From Pseudisothecium myosuroides (taxonomy: Eukaryota > Streptophyta > Bryopsida > Hypnales > Lembophyllaceae), in NCBI GenBank assembly GCA_951799445.1, contig OX637296.1, positions 15,748,001-15,812,000 on the forward strand: 64,000 nucleotides of DNA, in the 5' to 3' direction. Under the pieces are notes generated by a model that was not told the origin of the DNA, made no database searches, and worked only from the letters and a program-made list of their open reading frames with translations. A program made the position numbers and the translations under genes. Below, piece by piece: positions 1-12,880 of this stretch. Within the stretch, counting starts at the first letter, position 1; each line of letters starts with the position of its first letter.

Positions 1-395
1 GCTCGCAATGCGCGGAATTGCTGTTGATTCTGATCGCCACCCTCTTCTTAGATTAGGGTTTGAGGGTTAGCAACAGGGGATCGGATCACGTGCGACCTCT
101 GTCTTAGGCTTCATGGAAAATTGTATGAAATGGCTGGCAGCGGGTGCATCATGCGAGCCATATCGGACACTCAAAACCTTGTATAGCTCCTGAATTGGAA
201 CCTGATTTCGCGCCATTGTGACATTGTAGGGACCATCCATTTGTACGTTTTCCACGTCATTGTTTTCTGCTGTTTTTTCTCTCCAATATGCTGATTGAGC
301 TTCCGTAGTTGCATTAATTATATTGGATTTTGTTTGCTCTCAATGCGCTGAGTTGTTGATTCTGATCGCCATCCTCTTCTTAGATTAGGGTTTCA
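1..395. repeat. Direct repeat pair at left edge
   Basis: Bases 1-65 and about 337-395 are diverged direct copies: both read from 'caatgcgc' through 'ttgattctgatcgcca' to 'cttcttagattagggttt'. The wording resembles the leader of a plant gene (TTAGGGTTT-type telobox), so this could be a duplicated 5' leader or promoter of a gene that lies mostly outside the window. No transcript evidence is available. Confidence 0.6.
67..255 (-). other. Possible coding exon on the minus strand
   Basis: A 62-codon open frame on the minus strand starts MENVQMDGPYNVTMARNQ and contains an exon-like stretch QELYKVLSVRYGSHDAPAAS. Its amino-acid composition is far more protein-like than the surrounding AT-rich sequence. 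It lies at the window edge, so the rest of any gene would lie at or beyond base 1. I do not recognise the family. It may instead be a chance frame within a leader region, given the direct repeats on both sides. Confidence 0.25.
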
Positions 396-2659
396 GTTCC
401 CGTACACTCCTGTTTCTCTGCTTCTTGTGCTTTATTTGGCACTGTTGAAGTGCATCCAGCGTTGTAATTGCAGTTGAATCTCTGACAGGAGAAGTTGCGG
501 CTGGTCGCAGCCTCAGCTTATGCAATGACTGCGTATTGAGGTACTCTGTGAAGAACAATCAGTATATTTGTAGATGCAATCGATTTTGGGCAATAAATCG
601 TTAGTTTTTGAGTTGAGAGATGCAGTTATTTCTTTCGCGAGAGGTTTTCTCGGCAGGAATGCGTGGTGTGATAGTTTGAAGCTTCTCCTGTTGAAAGTGT
701 CGGGGAGGTTACAGTATTTGAGTCTTTTGAATTGTTTTAGGGTTTAGGAATGTTATGGCGCCGAGGGTTTGGTACTCCCTCCTCTTTGCTGGGATTTTGC
801 TCTCTTAACCCCTAAATGCCTGAGGCACCATTTTCTGGTGTTGGCAATACTTTGAAGTTGAATAAAACCTAGCCAAATTTCTATTTTTAGTATTTAGTAT
901 TTTAGAAAAATTCTTTTTGAAGTCTAGTTTTAGCATCAAAAATCTGATTTTGAAAATGAATGATTATGATTTTTCTCTTCAAGATTTTATGCAAGGGTGT
1001 CCATTGCAATCTTGACTTTCTGTAGTATTAAGGGCTCTTGGAAATGAGCCTCAAATACACTAGATCTCAGAGAAAAATTCACATTAGAAATTCATTTTAA
1101 AAAATTGTAGAATAAATTTTGAGAGCTAGAAATTGAATGAAATTATGCATGTTATATCCTTTAACCTCATATTTTTTTGGTGACCAATTTTTTAGATTTG
1201 ACATCATTATAAAGTTCACAACCTGTGGATTGTCAATAATTATCATGTAGTTATAATTGTTTCATGGGTAAAACGTTAATTTACAACTTATCACATTGTT
1301 ACAATGCACACAATTATTGCAAAGAATTGGCACTATTTTGTAACCAATATTAACTATGTGACTTTTATACGTTAATCACAAGTGTGCAAAAGTCACTAAT
1401 TATGCACAAAAATTTATATTCTTTATCAAGCATTTTCTATGCATTGAAGTACACGGAAAATCTATGATAACAATGTCATTATTGTCATTACTGCAATAAT
1501 GTTTATTAAATGGTATCAATGTTCCAAAAAGTATTGTCAATGTTCAATTGTTGATCACCATTCTAATTAACCATAATTTTTTTCTTAACTAAATTTCTTC
1601 CATTTTATTGTCAATACTTCATTAATATACATTCTAATAAATTCTAATTTACATTTTAGTAATTGCACAAAATAATTGAACTAAATCCATCAGTAGGCCA
1701 CCAAGAAACTTGATAGCGTAGTTAAAGAATTACTTCATTGTAGCTTGAATTGAATCCATTAGAAGGCCACCAAGAAATTTGATAGCGTTGTAAAGGAAGC
1801 TCTTCATTGGCAGTTGGTGAGAGTGGAAGGTGGAAAGGTCCTCTTTTGTAACATTTTATATTGCCACTTTGGCACTCTATAAAAATGAAAAAAAAAATTT
1901 AGTCCAAATTGAATAAATCAAATATTTCCATATAAACAAAAGCATTTTCTATTGGAAAAAAAAAAAATTATTTTTATTTTAGCTTTTTGTGAATTTTTTC
2001 TGTTGCCCAATGAACTCCATTTTGGAATTTAGGTGGCATAACTTTTGCATCTAGGCACCTATTGAAATAAAAACTATATTTCTAGAAAGCTATTATGATT
2101 TCCTATCTTCACAAAAAGTTTAAAAAAATCGCCACACAAATTGAGAATAAAGGAGTGTACCCAAAATCCATTTTGTCTTTCGAGGAGACTATGGGAGTTT
2201 AGGGGTTAAAATATACAGACATGCATAAATTAATGAGGATTTAGAATGGCATTTTGTGTAAGTTACAAGATTTTTTGATTTAGTATAGAAGTGTTATATT
2301 TGAGGTTGCAAAATTCTATGCTATAATGTTTGTGTTTTGTTTATTAAATATGATGTTTTCTAGTGGTTATTAAGGCGGGTGTAATCCCTAAGGACTAGTG
2401 TGTCAAAAATTGCTTAATACTCCCTAACTACCAAAAAACAATACTTTCTAATAAAATGGCAATTAATCACCAGGGCTCCGCTACTCTCTGCACTACCAAT
2501 GAAGCTTGGCTAAAGGTTTTGGGCCCCATTTTTGGATAGAAGAACCTTGATAATGGAATTAGGGGACCTTAATATAGATATTGGAGTCCAAAAAGCATTA
2601 GATTCTATTGGTAATTAATTTTTTATTAATATTTTTTGGCTATTCATTTATAATATCAA
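396..2659. other. AT-rich spacer, no gene recognised
   Basis: No coding signal seen. A 12-bp inverted pair TTAACCCCTAAA (about 805, and its complement near 2195) might mark the ends of a degenerate ~1.4-kb DNA element, but the inner sequence of the two ends agrees poorly. Confidence 0.5.
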
Positions 2660-3180
2660 TACTAAAATAGAAAGATCTAAATCCATTCACTTAACGGACA
2701 AATGCCGTTGAACGGATAAATCTGTCAAGTGTCAACATCCTTTACACTATATATTGCCTTCAATACTAAAATAGAAAGATCTAAATCCATGCACTTAACG
2801 GACAAGTGCCCGTTGAACGGATAAATGAAAATTTGTATAGTCAAATTTGAACACATTAGAACCGTTTACTTAATCCCTAACAGACAAGTGCATGTTGAAC
2901 AGATAAATGGAAATTTGGGTAGTCAATTTTGAACACATTAGAACCATTTACTTAATCCCTAACAAGCAAGTGCCCCTTGAACGGATAAATGAAAATTTGG
3001 ATAGTCAATTTTAAACATACTAAAATTGTTCACTTACTTTCTAATAGACAAGTGCCGTTGAACAGATAAATGGATATTTGAATAGCTTTAAACAAGTCAA
3101 TTTTGAATGCACTACAATTGTTCAGTTAACTCTTGAAGAGTAATTGTCTATTGAAGAGACAAATAAAACTTTGGGTAGCT
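2660..3180. repeat. Tandem array, about 80-105 bp period, 5-6 diverged units
   Basis: The phrase 'acaagtgc..gttgaac.gataaatg' recurs near 2695, 2800, 2880, 2963, 3045 and, more diverged, 3140. The central units are about 80-83 bp and also share 'agtcaattttgaacacatta' and 'cttaatccctaac'. Units differ by point changes and small indels, so the array is old. Confidence 0.75.
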
Positions 3181-4542
3181 TCCTACAGCATCTATTTTGA
3201 ACAATGTTTTTTTAAGATATAAGGAGTAGACCGACTATCACCACCTTTGTACACGAAAACAAATTTGCTCTTGAATGCCGTATGGAAGAAGTTATCATAA
3301 TGAAATAGAATTCATCAACTAAAATTGCCTTGGAAATCCCAAAATCTCTATAATGAGAAAATAGTGGAATAGAATTTTGGCTTGGACTCTACTCTGTATT
3401 ATCAAGCATTGTTACTATTTTACTTCACTTACCAATAGATTTCACTCAAGGGGGCTTGAAGGAAGGAATTTGGAAGGAGGGGTCTTGGAAGGGGTCTTGC
3501 AAATAGGCTTGCAACGGGAGACAACTTCAAAGGATCACAAGTAGTAGGAAAGGGTAAAATAAAATAAATATAGAAGATTTGGGGGGGGGGAAATAAAAAT
3601 CTTTTCACTTATAATGGAAGACAGATCCTATGTTTTCACCATTTAGATTTGCAAAAAACAAAGTTGTCAAGTTCACAAAAAAATTGTCAAAAATTGACTC
3701 ATGTATTGTTGATTTTCTTGATCTCTTCCTATTGTAGGGTGATTTAGAGTAAGGTAGCTTCTAAACCTTGAAAGAAAAGAGACCTATCACCAAGATAGTT
3801 TGTCAAAAATTATCCACTTTTCGCACCGACATGTACATTCTTCATTTCTAGAGTAATCCTAAAAGTCATTTTTCAACCACTTTTTGGTCTCAATATCATT
3901 CTACTCTTCTAGTTTTACTTAAAATATTTAAAAAAAACTGAAATACTACCTAGGAATTTGAAAAAATGAATTTGCATCTATGGAGAGCTAATATTTTCAA
4001 TTTTCAATTATATATTAAAAAATCCACTATGATGTTCTACATTATAATGTAAACATGCGGAGATATTTTTTAATTGTTTGAGCATATATTGCATTTAATA
4101 TGAATTTTTTTACTTCTATTTATAATCTTCATATTAGAAGTTTTTTTCAAAAAATTTCCAAAAAAATGTGAAATTTTTACAATGAGTAGAAGACATGCAA
4201 TCATATGTTTGAAAAATAAATACAAAAAATCACATTCATAGATACTTGCAAAATTAAAATTGAAAAAATAATTATAGGCTTATCCTTTGAGGGTTAAAAG
4301 TCTCTAGGCTTCAATTGACATGGATGTCTAGGCAACTGTGAATTCATTATACTAGACTTTGGAGGTGCATGCTGATCAACAGCCGTCACTAAACTCTATA
4401 CTTTTCATTACAAAAATTACAAAAATTTGGTGTTATCAAATTGTACTAATAGGTCCAGATTCACACTAGGCCTTTGTTGTGGAAATGTTTTGCATATAAT
4501 TTTTTTATATCCTTAAAATAGTTTTTTATCCCCCCTAAATAA
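3181..4542. other. AT-rich spacer, no gene recognised
   Basis: Nothing coding seen. There is a 10-G run near 3580 and otherwise AT-rich low-complexity sequence. Confidence 0.5.
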
Positions 4543-4546
4543 TCTT

Positions 4547-5288
4547 GGGTCATTGCAAGAAACACTAGTACTGGGTATTTGTCACAAACGGAGTGCCGAA
4601 TCTTTCTTTTGCAATAACTTCTTAAGCTTGACTTACATGAATTTGAGATTTTTATTGGAGATGTATATCTTGAGTGTATTTATATCTCATATTTTTTAGA
4701 AATTAAAAAAAAAATCATCTTATATTTAAGAATCAATTAAATTAATATGTCACGTTTTGCGTTTTAGGGGTTTTGAGTACTATGGAGTCTCCAAATTTAA
4801 TGATTTAGAGCTGAAATTTCTATGGTCTATTTGCATAGTAGGAACTCATGTTTCTAACTAGGGATATTAAAAAATAATTTATTTTATGTCCTCCACATCC
4901 TTGCAAAGAGGGCTCCCTTGCGCGCGCAGTTCTAAACAATAAAGATGGTTTCAAGATAATTTTTTTGTTCAAATCTCTTCATCATGAAGTCTTTCCAAAT
5001 GGTCTATTTTTAATTTCTTTGAAATTGTTTTTTTCCTATTTTTTACAAATTAAAACGTCAGAGTATGTATTTTCTTCAAAATTTCATCTTTTTTCTTTTG
5101 TGAATAACTTTTGACTCAAATTTTTTTAGGTCTGAAATTTTGGTGATATGCTATTTTTAGTATTATACTAATTATCCTTATTTTATTTTATTTTTAAAAA
5201 TTCATATGCAAAAGCTCATGAATATTGGAGTACGAGCCAAAAACAACCAAAGTAGAACAAAAACTGACACTCTTTCTTGCAACGACCC
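4547..5288. mobile_element. 742-bp TIR element (copy A), 4-bp TSD TCTT
   Basis: The left end reads GGGTCATTGCAAGAAACACT and the right end is the imperfect inverse, ...TTTCTTGCAACGACCC. The element is flanked by a perfect TCTT duplication at 4543-4546 and 5289-5292. It has no coding capacity. Copies C (50031), D (51465) and E (about 57820) share the ends, the internal wording and the same net length. Confidence 0.8.
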
Positions 5289-5292
5289 TCTT

Positions 5293-6712
5293 AAACCTAT
5301 TTTCAAATTTCCTTTTATTCAAATCCCAATCCTATAATTCCCACAATAGCCAAGAACTTCTTATAGCTAGTTTCAAGCTTGTATGAATGATGGACAATTA
5401 CTGCAAACCTCTTGAAACTTTGTCACAATATAAATTAACTAGTGAAATATTTGAATATCAATCTTCATTCCAATATAAGATACTATGTACCAAAAAAATG
5501 CAAACAATGTTCTTCAATTCAATTAACATCCTTCTTTGTTTTGGCAAAAATCCAGAGCCGTTGATCTCTTGGAACCCCCCTCGCCTCTTGATCACTGTCG
5601 ATCTCCAATTTAAAAAGTGAAAAATCACAATTGATCGCTATCGCAAGAGGCAATCTTGGCCGTCGCTCTAGGATACGGATACAAATATAGATACATGTAA
5701 ATAATACAAATATAGATATATAATACATGTATGTAGCATAGAATACAAATACATAGTACAAAATATAGAATACGGGTACGGCAATATATCCCATATTGAT
5801 TGTATCTAAAGTTGCAATTTGAAATTACAAATGGAAGGGGCGGGTAATTTATCACAAACCAACAATAAATGTTTTAACTGTAATATTGAACGAAATGTTT
5901 TGTCACTATGTACCCCAAAGATGCAAACTTGCATCTTCTTGGTATTAAATTTACTATACTATTCAACTTTGATGGACATTTTTCTACTAGTAACTTTTTG
6001 CCAAATCACAACCTCTAAAAGATACTAGATAAATTATAAAAATTACTCTCTAAGTTTCATAGCCATATTACAAAACTTTAATAAGATTGAAGCTCCCAAA
6101 TACACTCTTATTATCTGCCTTGAATTTGAAAATTGATGCCTCTACTTTGATGCCTCATATTTCCATTTCTATAAGAGATCTAGGGTTGAAAATTGATATC
6201 ATGGTAGATCAACTTTTAAAAAACTCATATTCAAAATATTGTTTTGATTAAACACTTTTTCCAACACAACCCAAAACTATTCAAATCAATGCTTCCTTCA
6301 ATAATAAATCATCAACAAACATAAAATTGAGCACTCCAAGTGCATTTCACACCTCAAATCCTTCAAGAACTAAGATAGAGACAAGGAACCAACCTTTTTT
6401 TCATTAGCCAACCACAACACCAAGGAGCCAGCCACTAACTAACTCTAATCTTTTCTTACCCCAACTTCAATTACTAACTAATTGGTTATCAACCAACAAC
6501 TAACAAGGACTACTAATACTATACACACCCTTATACAAAAGACAATGCCTACTTCAACTAGTAGACGGTCTACACCACGACACTAGACCATACTAAAAGC
6601 TGAAACGCAAATTGACGATTTTTTTTAATATGTATGAATTGAACTCAAACGCACCCTTGCAGGGGTTCTTTATCTCACAAATAACAGTAAGACATTAAAA
6701 CCACGGTGCAAT
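5293..6712. other. Spacer with GATACA-rich low-complexity tract
   Basis: Bases about 5670-5785 are a loose tandem of 'atacaaatatagata'-type words. The short open frames here follow the repeat and have no protein character. Confidence 0.5.
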
Positions 6713-6847
6713 CATTAGAGAGAATTTGGGCCCTCTAAAGGGCCGCGAGTTCCCATGAGTTTTCCACAAGTTTTGAATAGTTCCTGACTGCTGAAACTGC
6801 GCCACCGCAGCAGATTGACGTGGTCGGGACTCGGCCACATCAGATTT

Positions 6848-6904
<57 letters not shown>

Positions 6905-7047
6905 GAAATGAAATTTGGTAAATTTTTTTTTTTTAAATATATTTTTCGGACAGCCCATACCACTATTCACAGCATGGGGACACCATAGGGACAGATTGGG
7001 GAACGGGCCTGAAACGGCCCTTTCTTGGCCCCAAATCCCTTCTAATG
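6713..7047. mobile_element. CATTAGAG-type MITE, copy 1
   Basis: The ends are inverted repeats: left CATTAGAGAGAATTTGGGCC and right complement CATTAGAAGGGATTTGGGGC, both continuing into AAAGGGCC. The interior holds a pure A run at about 6855-6900. There is no coding capacity. A clear target duplication was not identified. Confidence 0.7.
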
Positions 7048-7130
7048 GGAATACTAGCATGACAACAACTCTGTCTTTCCTAAATACACAAGCAATTACA
7101 CATAAATTGTATAAATTCTAAATCTAAATG

Positions 7131-7473
7131 CATTAGAGAAAATTTCAGGCCTCCAGAGGACTGCTCCACAGTCCTCCGAGGTACCCTGAAATTTGTTTTT
7201 TTTTTGCTGAAAAATAATTTTTTTCCCCTATTCCTGCCCACCTGAAATTGTAGTGGCAGTGGTGCGGGAACCGAGTTTTACAAGTAAAAAGAATTTTTTT
7301 TTTTTTTAATCTTAAAAAAAATATTTAAAAAATAAATAAAATAAATAAATAAATAAAAATTGCGAAAACTGACTGTTTCGGCAAGCAGTCAACTGGAGTG
7401 ACAGACCAAGCTTTTTAATAGCTTGGTTTGTCACTCCGGAGCAGCCCTCCGGAGGGCTGAAATTCCTCTAATG
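7131..7473. mobile_element. CATTAGAG-type MITE, copy 2
   Basis: Terminal inverted repeats of about 35 bp: left CATTAGAGAAAATTTCAGGC, right complement CATTAGAGGAATTTCAGCCC, then CTCC.GAGG.CTGCTCC on both sides. It lies 83 bp from copy 1 and is similar in size but different inside. A small inner hairpin (AAGC..TTTT..GCTT) lies near 7410-7426. Confidence 0.75.
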
Positions 7474-9640
7474 TCAATGCAAATTTGTCATTCACCTTGC
7501 TAACTTGGACAACTCTTTGCAGCTCCATTGTAGTACTTTGCAAAGCAATACAAATCTCTACCTACAAATCCTCTAAATTTCAAGAAATTTGCAAATACGT
7601 TTTGTTGCTATGAGGCAATTAATTTGTTATGAAGTTTTGAAGTGCGTTGCCTTATTGGCCCCAAAGAGTCTCTAGACTACCCAAAGTCAACAAAAACTAT
7701 ATCTGTAATGGTTAATTTACCACCTCAAGCAGTTACAATATTTTCTAACATAGCCGCAGTATGAAGGAATAAAATAGTCACTTCTTAATTATGATGGATT
7801 TACACTAAAAAGTTAGAACTTCCTATTGCACTCACTAATATTTCTATCACCATCACCTAAGACATTGATTGTGGCCAGTAACTCACCTAATGCAGCTCAA
7901 ATCTATTTTATTGAAAAAAAATTGTTATGAGTTGATACAAGATTGGAATGGGTCATTCCCTAGGTGCCTGCCATGGGTGGTTTGCTTGTCATAGGCTAGT
8001 TTACCTTGAGGTAGAACCACCATTCCCGACCACGGAGCCATACCCAACTTGTAGGGTGCAGTTATTTCCAACCAAGGTTGGAACAAATTTCCAACCAAAA
8101 TTTGGAATGTATTTTAATTTTTTTTCTTTTCAAGGTTGCCACTAGTAATGTCATGACACTTGTCCCAAAGTATCATAAAGTGTGTAGGAAGTAGTGAATG
8201 GAAAAATAGTCTTCTGCCTGATCATAATGATTAGAAGAATTTAGACATTTGCTACTAGTTCAGACAACTTTTTGGCTCCCAAAAATCAAAGTACTTTCAA
8301 TTTTGGGAATTAAATTATGAAAAATTTGCAGTCCCTACATTTCCTATCTTTCTACACGAGAAAAATTTACATTGCCTCATACTGCTTATGATCTATCCCA
8401 AAATAGCTTAAGTGATCATATATAGGTGGTTCTCCCTTATGGCTAAAGAAGTGGAGAATCAGCTGGTGGTGGAGTGGTTGTGAATGCAACTGATGTTGGC
8501 AAAGATTCAAAGTTTAATGTGTAACAAATTTGCAAGGTATGTTTGCACTTGGTGTTAGGGGTGATGTTTGTAATGTGAATTCGGTCCAGAAATAAGTCTA
8601 AATTTATTCCTAAGATCCTCAGTAACAACATTCTTTAACACCAAGTCCAAACATACCATATTAAGAGAACAGATATGTGGCAAAACTAAAGTCATACATA
8701 TCAAATTTGGCAACTTGGCATACAACAATCAGGCCTCAGCCAGTTCCGTCATGGTACAAAAAGACAAAATTAGGTCATATTATGATGTAGTCTAGTCGCC
8801 TTCTACAACCCCTAAGTGTCTAAGTGCTCAAATGGAGATTTTTTTAAGAGCTTTCACTAAGAAAACCTATAGTGTTTTACTCGACCTGTTGTTTCAATTG
8901 GTGCTATTTGGCCCAATTTTGCCCCCCAAAAAAATTGGACTTATCGATGACCATTAGTTTAGGGCATAGGGAGGAAGGTTCTAGAAGATTACTTAACCCT
9001 AAAACAACTCTAAGGGCGTTTTGTGCTCTTTGGATGATTTTATGAGGGGTTGTATAATTGAAAAAATAAATCATCTCCATCAAGAGTATATAGCAAGAAG
9101 TGGCCACACTTGATAAACAAGTTTTTATTCCAATTGGAAAATTCTTAAAATCTAATATTTTATTGCAATTTGAACTTTGGACCTATGACCATGGTTTGTT
9201 GATTTTCTAATTTTCTAATGACATTGTAACTCTAGTTTATACCATTGTGTTATATTCTATGATGTATACCTAAGTATGGTGAAAATTTCAAATTTTTTTA
9301 ACATATTTTATATTTAATACTCCCTCAGTTTGTCCTATTTTGAGACAGAGGGTGTATGAATTTTTTTTCCCTTCTTCTTTAAAGAATTTACATTAATTTC
9401 AAATTTTCACAAAACAAAGTGAAATGAAATTTTTATGACTCATATAAGACACATGATTTCATCTTTGAAAAATAAATATAAAAATTTCACTCATATGTAG
9501 TTGCAAAATGGCAACAAACAAAGTGAAGGATTGGGAGGCTTGAATCCATGGTCATAGGCCCATCCTTTCAAGGTTAATATCCTACTAGATTAGAATTGGA
9601 TATTAGTGGATATAGGTAGAAATCAAGGAAGTTTTGTGTA
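7474..9640. other. AT-rich spacer; one remnant MITE
   Basis: No gene recognised. At 9319-9353 a 35-bp compact inverted pair, CTCCCTCAG...(ctatttt)...GAGACAGAGGG, between TA dinucleotides looks like the fused ends of a Stowaway-type element that has lost its middle; compare the full element at 38397. Confidence 0.5.
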
Positions 9641-12600
9641 TTCATAGGAGAAGGGTTCTGTTCAAAAAATTTAATTGCCCTATTTTTTATTGCTATTAGG
9701 TTGAGTTTTTAGTGTGGTAATGGTGTTGTATGTTTAGGTAAAATTTGGGTTTGAATTGTGTATATGTTTAAAAAATTAAAAAATTACAATAGGTATTGAT
9801 GCGGCTAAGGGTGGTGTTCAAAGTGTTTTAAAGGTGGAGGAGTAGGGCGGTTAAGGTTGAAGGAAGTGATTGCTACAGTTTGGTTATGCTTTGATAAGGA
9901 GGTTGAAAGGTGTAGTGGTGGTTTGCAAGAAGATTTTATAGAGAAGAAACATGGGAGTTATGGTTGGTAGCATCCAAGGTCATTTTGCAATAGTAGTGAG
10001 CTTTATTGCAATAATGTTAAAAATGAGGTAGACTTGTGATATTGCACAAATTTGAAATAGTTTGATATATTGGCTATTAAATACAAATTTAAGGTTTAGG
10101 TGATTGTGAAGCATTGCATAAAAGTGTAGATTAGGAATGTAAGGGTATTTTTGTTAGTTTTTATTTTTGTGATAATGATGAGTTTTGTGATGGTGGTTGC
10201 AAAGAAATTGGAGGTGAAACTATAGTGTTGAAAGAATGTAGAAATGTAGAAATTGGAATTACGAGGGAGTCTATGTATAGTTGTCTTGTGGTAGTATTGT
10301 TAAACTAGATTGATTGGTAGATGCAATGCATAAAAATGAGGGTGATCAATGAAAAAGAGTCACATAAAGGCAAAGATGAGGTTTGTGGAAATTAGGTTTG
10401 AAGATTGATTGATCTTTGTGGTGCTCATATTTTAGATGGATGTAGTGACTATAGAGTGTATTAGTGGAGGTGATGGATTGAAGGTTTTGAGGGTGTTGCC
10501 AGGGGGTGTTGGTATTGTGTATTTAGAATGTTGTACGACAATGAAATATGATGGTAGTGTAGTGATTCAAAAGCATAGCATAAAGGTTGTAATAATGCAA
10601 TGGTTGTGGATGAAGGCCACATAGAAGTGAAACAATGATGGGTGTTTGGGAAAAGATGGGTCCATGATTTGGTTGAATTCATGGTGAGGGTTTGAAGCAA
10701 GGTATTCTGATGCTTGTATGACATGAAAGTGTATATTAATCTGTTGTGATTTCATTGTAGATTAGGGGTTTAGATATTGAGCTTGAAATAGTATGTTTCA
10801 TAACTCATATAGAATAGATCAAAAGGATTTATATTGTATAGTTGATGAATTGAATTGGTTTTAGTTTGATTTTATGACAAGTAAATGATATTGTTATATG
10901 TGAATAAAACTTTGTGATTTTGTTTATATTATAGAACATAGGTTATAAGGGTGGAAGAAATTACAAATGAGGGTTTGATGTTAGATTGAAAATATTTGCA
11001 CTTTGTGTGGATGTGGAGCAGGTTTTTATGTCTAACAAGTATATTTTTGTCATGGTTATGCATTTTTGTTGGAGTGGAAATGTGGTGTTTATATATTGTA
11101 GTAGAAAATGGGAAGTATTGTATACATTTGGAATAAATGTGTTGTGTTTTAGAAACTTCATTATAGATAATTTGAGGTGGAATTGGATTCATTTGTTTAA
11201 AAAAAATTAATTTTGTTGATGTGTACATCCTAAAATGCAAGAGCTGATATCTTGCAATTATGGAGAGTGGGGGCAATGATAGAATGATAGATAGCAATAT
11301 TTGTAATACGATCTTTAATTTTTTTGTTAGGTTGACTTTGGAATTGGGATAGTATTATGATGATGTTTGAATTTTAGGGTTTTAGAGGTGGTTGTTATAC
11401 AATATAGAGTGTGTACTTTTCAAGGTACAACTATGAGTGTGTTTGTATTATAAAAATTAGAAATGTTTTTTTTCTTGATAATGGTGATTGAATTTAGAGA
11501 AGTTGGAGAGATTGAGTCTTGGATATGGTCAATGTATTTGTAGTAGAAATCAATTGTTGTGAGGGTTTAATTGTAGTGTTGATCTTGGGTGTGTAGGTGT
11601 CTAGGTGATAGAATATTTGTTGTTGTTTTTTGTTTTTTTAAACATATGGCCTTTGAGTGCCGTAGCTAGGACAAACCTTGATTCAACCATGGCAAACCAT
11701 GGACCTAATCCTTGTTAGGAACAAGTGGAGGGACAAACACCCTCCTCATGCCCCCATGTGAGCAATGTCAGTATGGGGAGTTAAACCGTCAACCTCATGG
11801 AAATCTCTACCACTTGGCCATCACCCAAGGTATTTTAATGTCATTTAGGACCGGGAATGTTAGAGCTTGTTTTGTGGCAAAAGGATATTGTTTCTAATAT
11901 TTTGATATAAGGGTTTTTTATGGATGTTGTGAAGGATGTGATAATGGTATTAGTGGATAAAGTGATGTTAAGATGTATGTGTAATATTAGTGTATGGAAT
12001 ATAAGTGATGGTGTTATATTGTTAAAGAAATAAGGTTGGAATTGCGGCAAATAAAATGTTGGTGGCATAAGTTTAGGATAAGTTGAAATCTGTGCATTGT
12101 AGAATGAAAGAGTTGGTGTATTTTTTTATGATAAAAAAATTGCAATGATGGCTAGTGAGAGTTTTTACCAATAGAAATCAAAGATATTTATGATACAAGG
12201 AGTGGTATTGAATTTGGAGTCGGTGCTTATGAGACAAGGATATTGGTAACAATACAGATTAGTGATTTTTGTAATATATTTGTTTGATTTGTGGCATCCT
12301 TGCTAGGAAAGCTACATTGGTCTTGCATGGTTAATATAGGATTTTGTCGTAGACATTTGGTATGATTATGTATTCTTTATGTTGTTGTATTTATGCATTT
12401 GTACAATGATTTGAAAATTGTATATCAAATTTTTTTGTAGTTTGTAAATGTGTAGGTAGATTTATGTGTCTTTGTAAAATCTATATGCTAGACTAAGTTT
12501 TTTGGTTAGTTGACTAGATTGAATTGTTAAAGAGCTGTGAGAGGTAGAGCAATTGTTTTTGTGAGATTATTGTAAATATTGTATATGAGTTTTTTTATAT

Positions 12601-12880
12601 TAGAATTATTTAATGAAAATGTGGCATTTGATTATGAAGTTGTGTTTGATGTTGAAAGAAGATGATGTATTGTATATGCATGAAAGATGGACAAAGTGTA
12701 GATAGAATGTTGAAGATGTAATATTGGTACAAAAAAATTATATTGGCTCATAGTCATATCTATTAAAACCGGGAATTCAGTGTGTCTATACTATGTAGAG
12801 CATCATATATACTAAGAGCTAGATGTTGTAAAGAATTTTCTAAATTTTGGAGTTATACTAACAATTATGAATATTTTTGT
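9640..12880. other. Strongly C-depleted, GT-rich block
   Basis: For about 3 kb the + strand has very few C residues (several 60-base lines hold only one to three) while G stays common. Flanking DNA is AT-rich but not skewed this way. The C-containing island at about 11640-11832 is a separate insertion (the SINE below). No intact coding frame is recognised. Confidence 0.7.
11617..11832 (-). mobile_element. tRNA-derived SINE
   Basis: Read on the minus strand, the head carries a pol III A box TGGCCAAGTGG (complement of 11810-11820) and a B box GGTTTAACTCC (complement of 11777-11787), 33 bases apart start to start as in tRNA promoters. The body follows and ends in an A-rich tail (complement of about 11617-11645). 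Its base composition differs sharply from the C-poor host sequence. No clean target-site duplication was found, and no second copy is visible in the window. Confidence 0.7.

Noticed and set aside
803..2206. 1.4-kb transposon bounded by TTAACCCCTAAA
   Set aside because: Only about 12 bp are inverted, the sequence inside the ends disagrees, and no target duplication or second copy was found.
2660..3180. CRISPR-like array
   Set aside because: Units are directly adjacent, diverged, lack unique spacers and lie in plant DNA; it is an ordinary tandem repeat.
6855..6900. A run of about 46 A as the tail of a retroposed gene
   Set aside because: It lies inside the CATTAG-type MITE, is followed by the element's other half, and has no coding or SINE body before it.
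10929..11297. 122-codon minus-strand frame in the C-poor block
   Set aside because: Long stop-poor frames are expected on the strand complementary to a C-depleted sequence; the composition (Ile/His/Thr/Pro/Lys) is biased and no motif is present.
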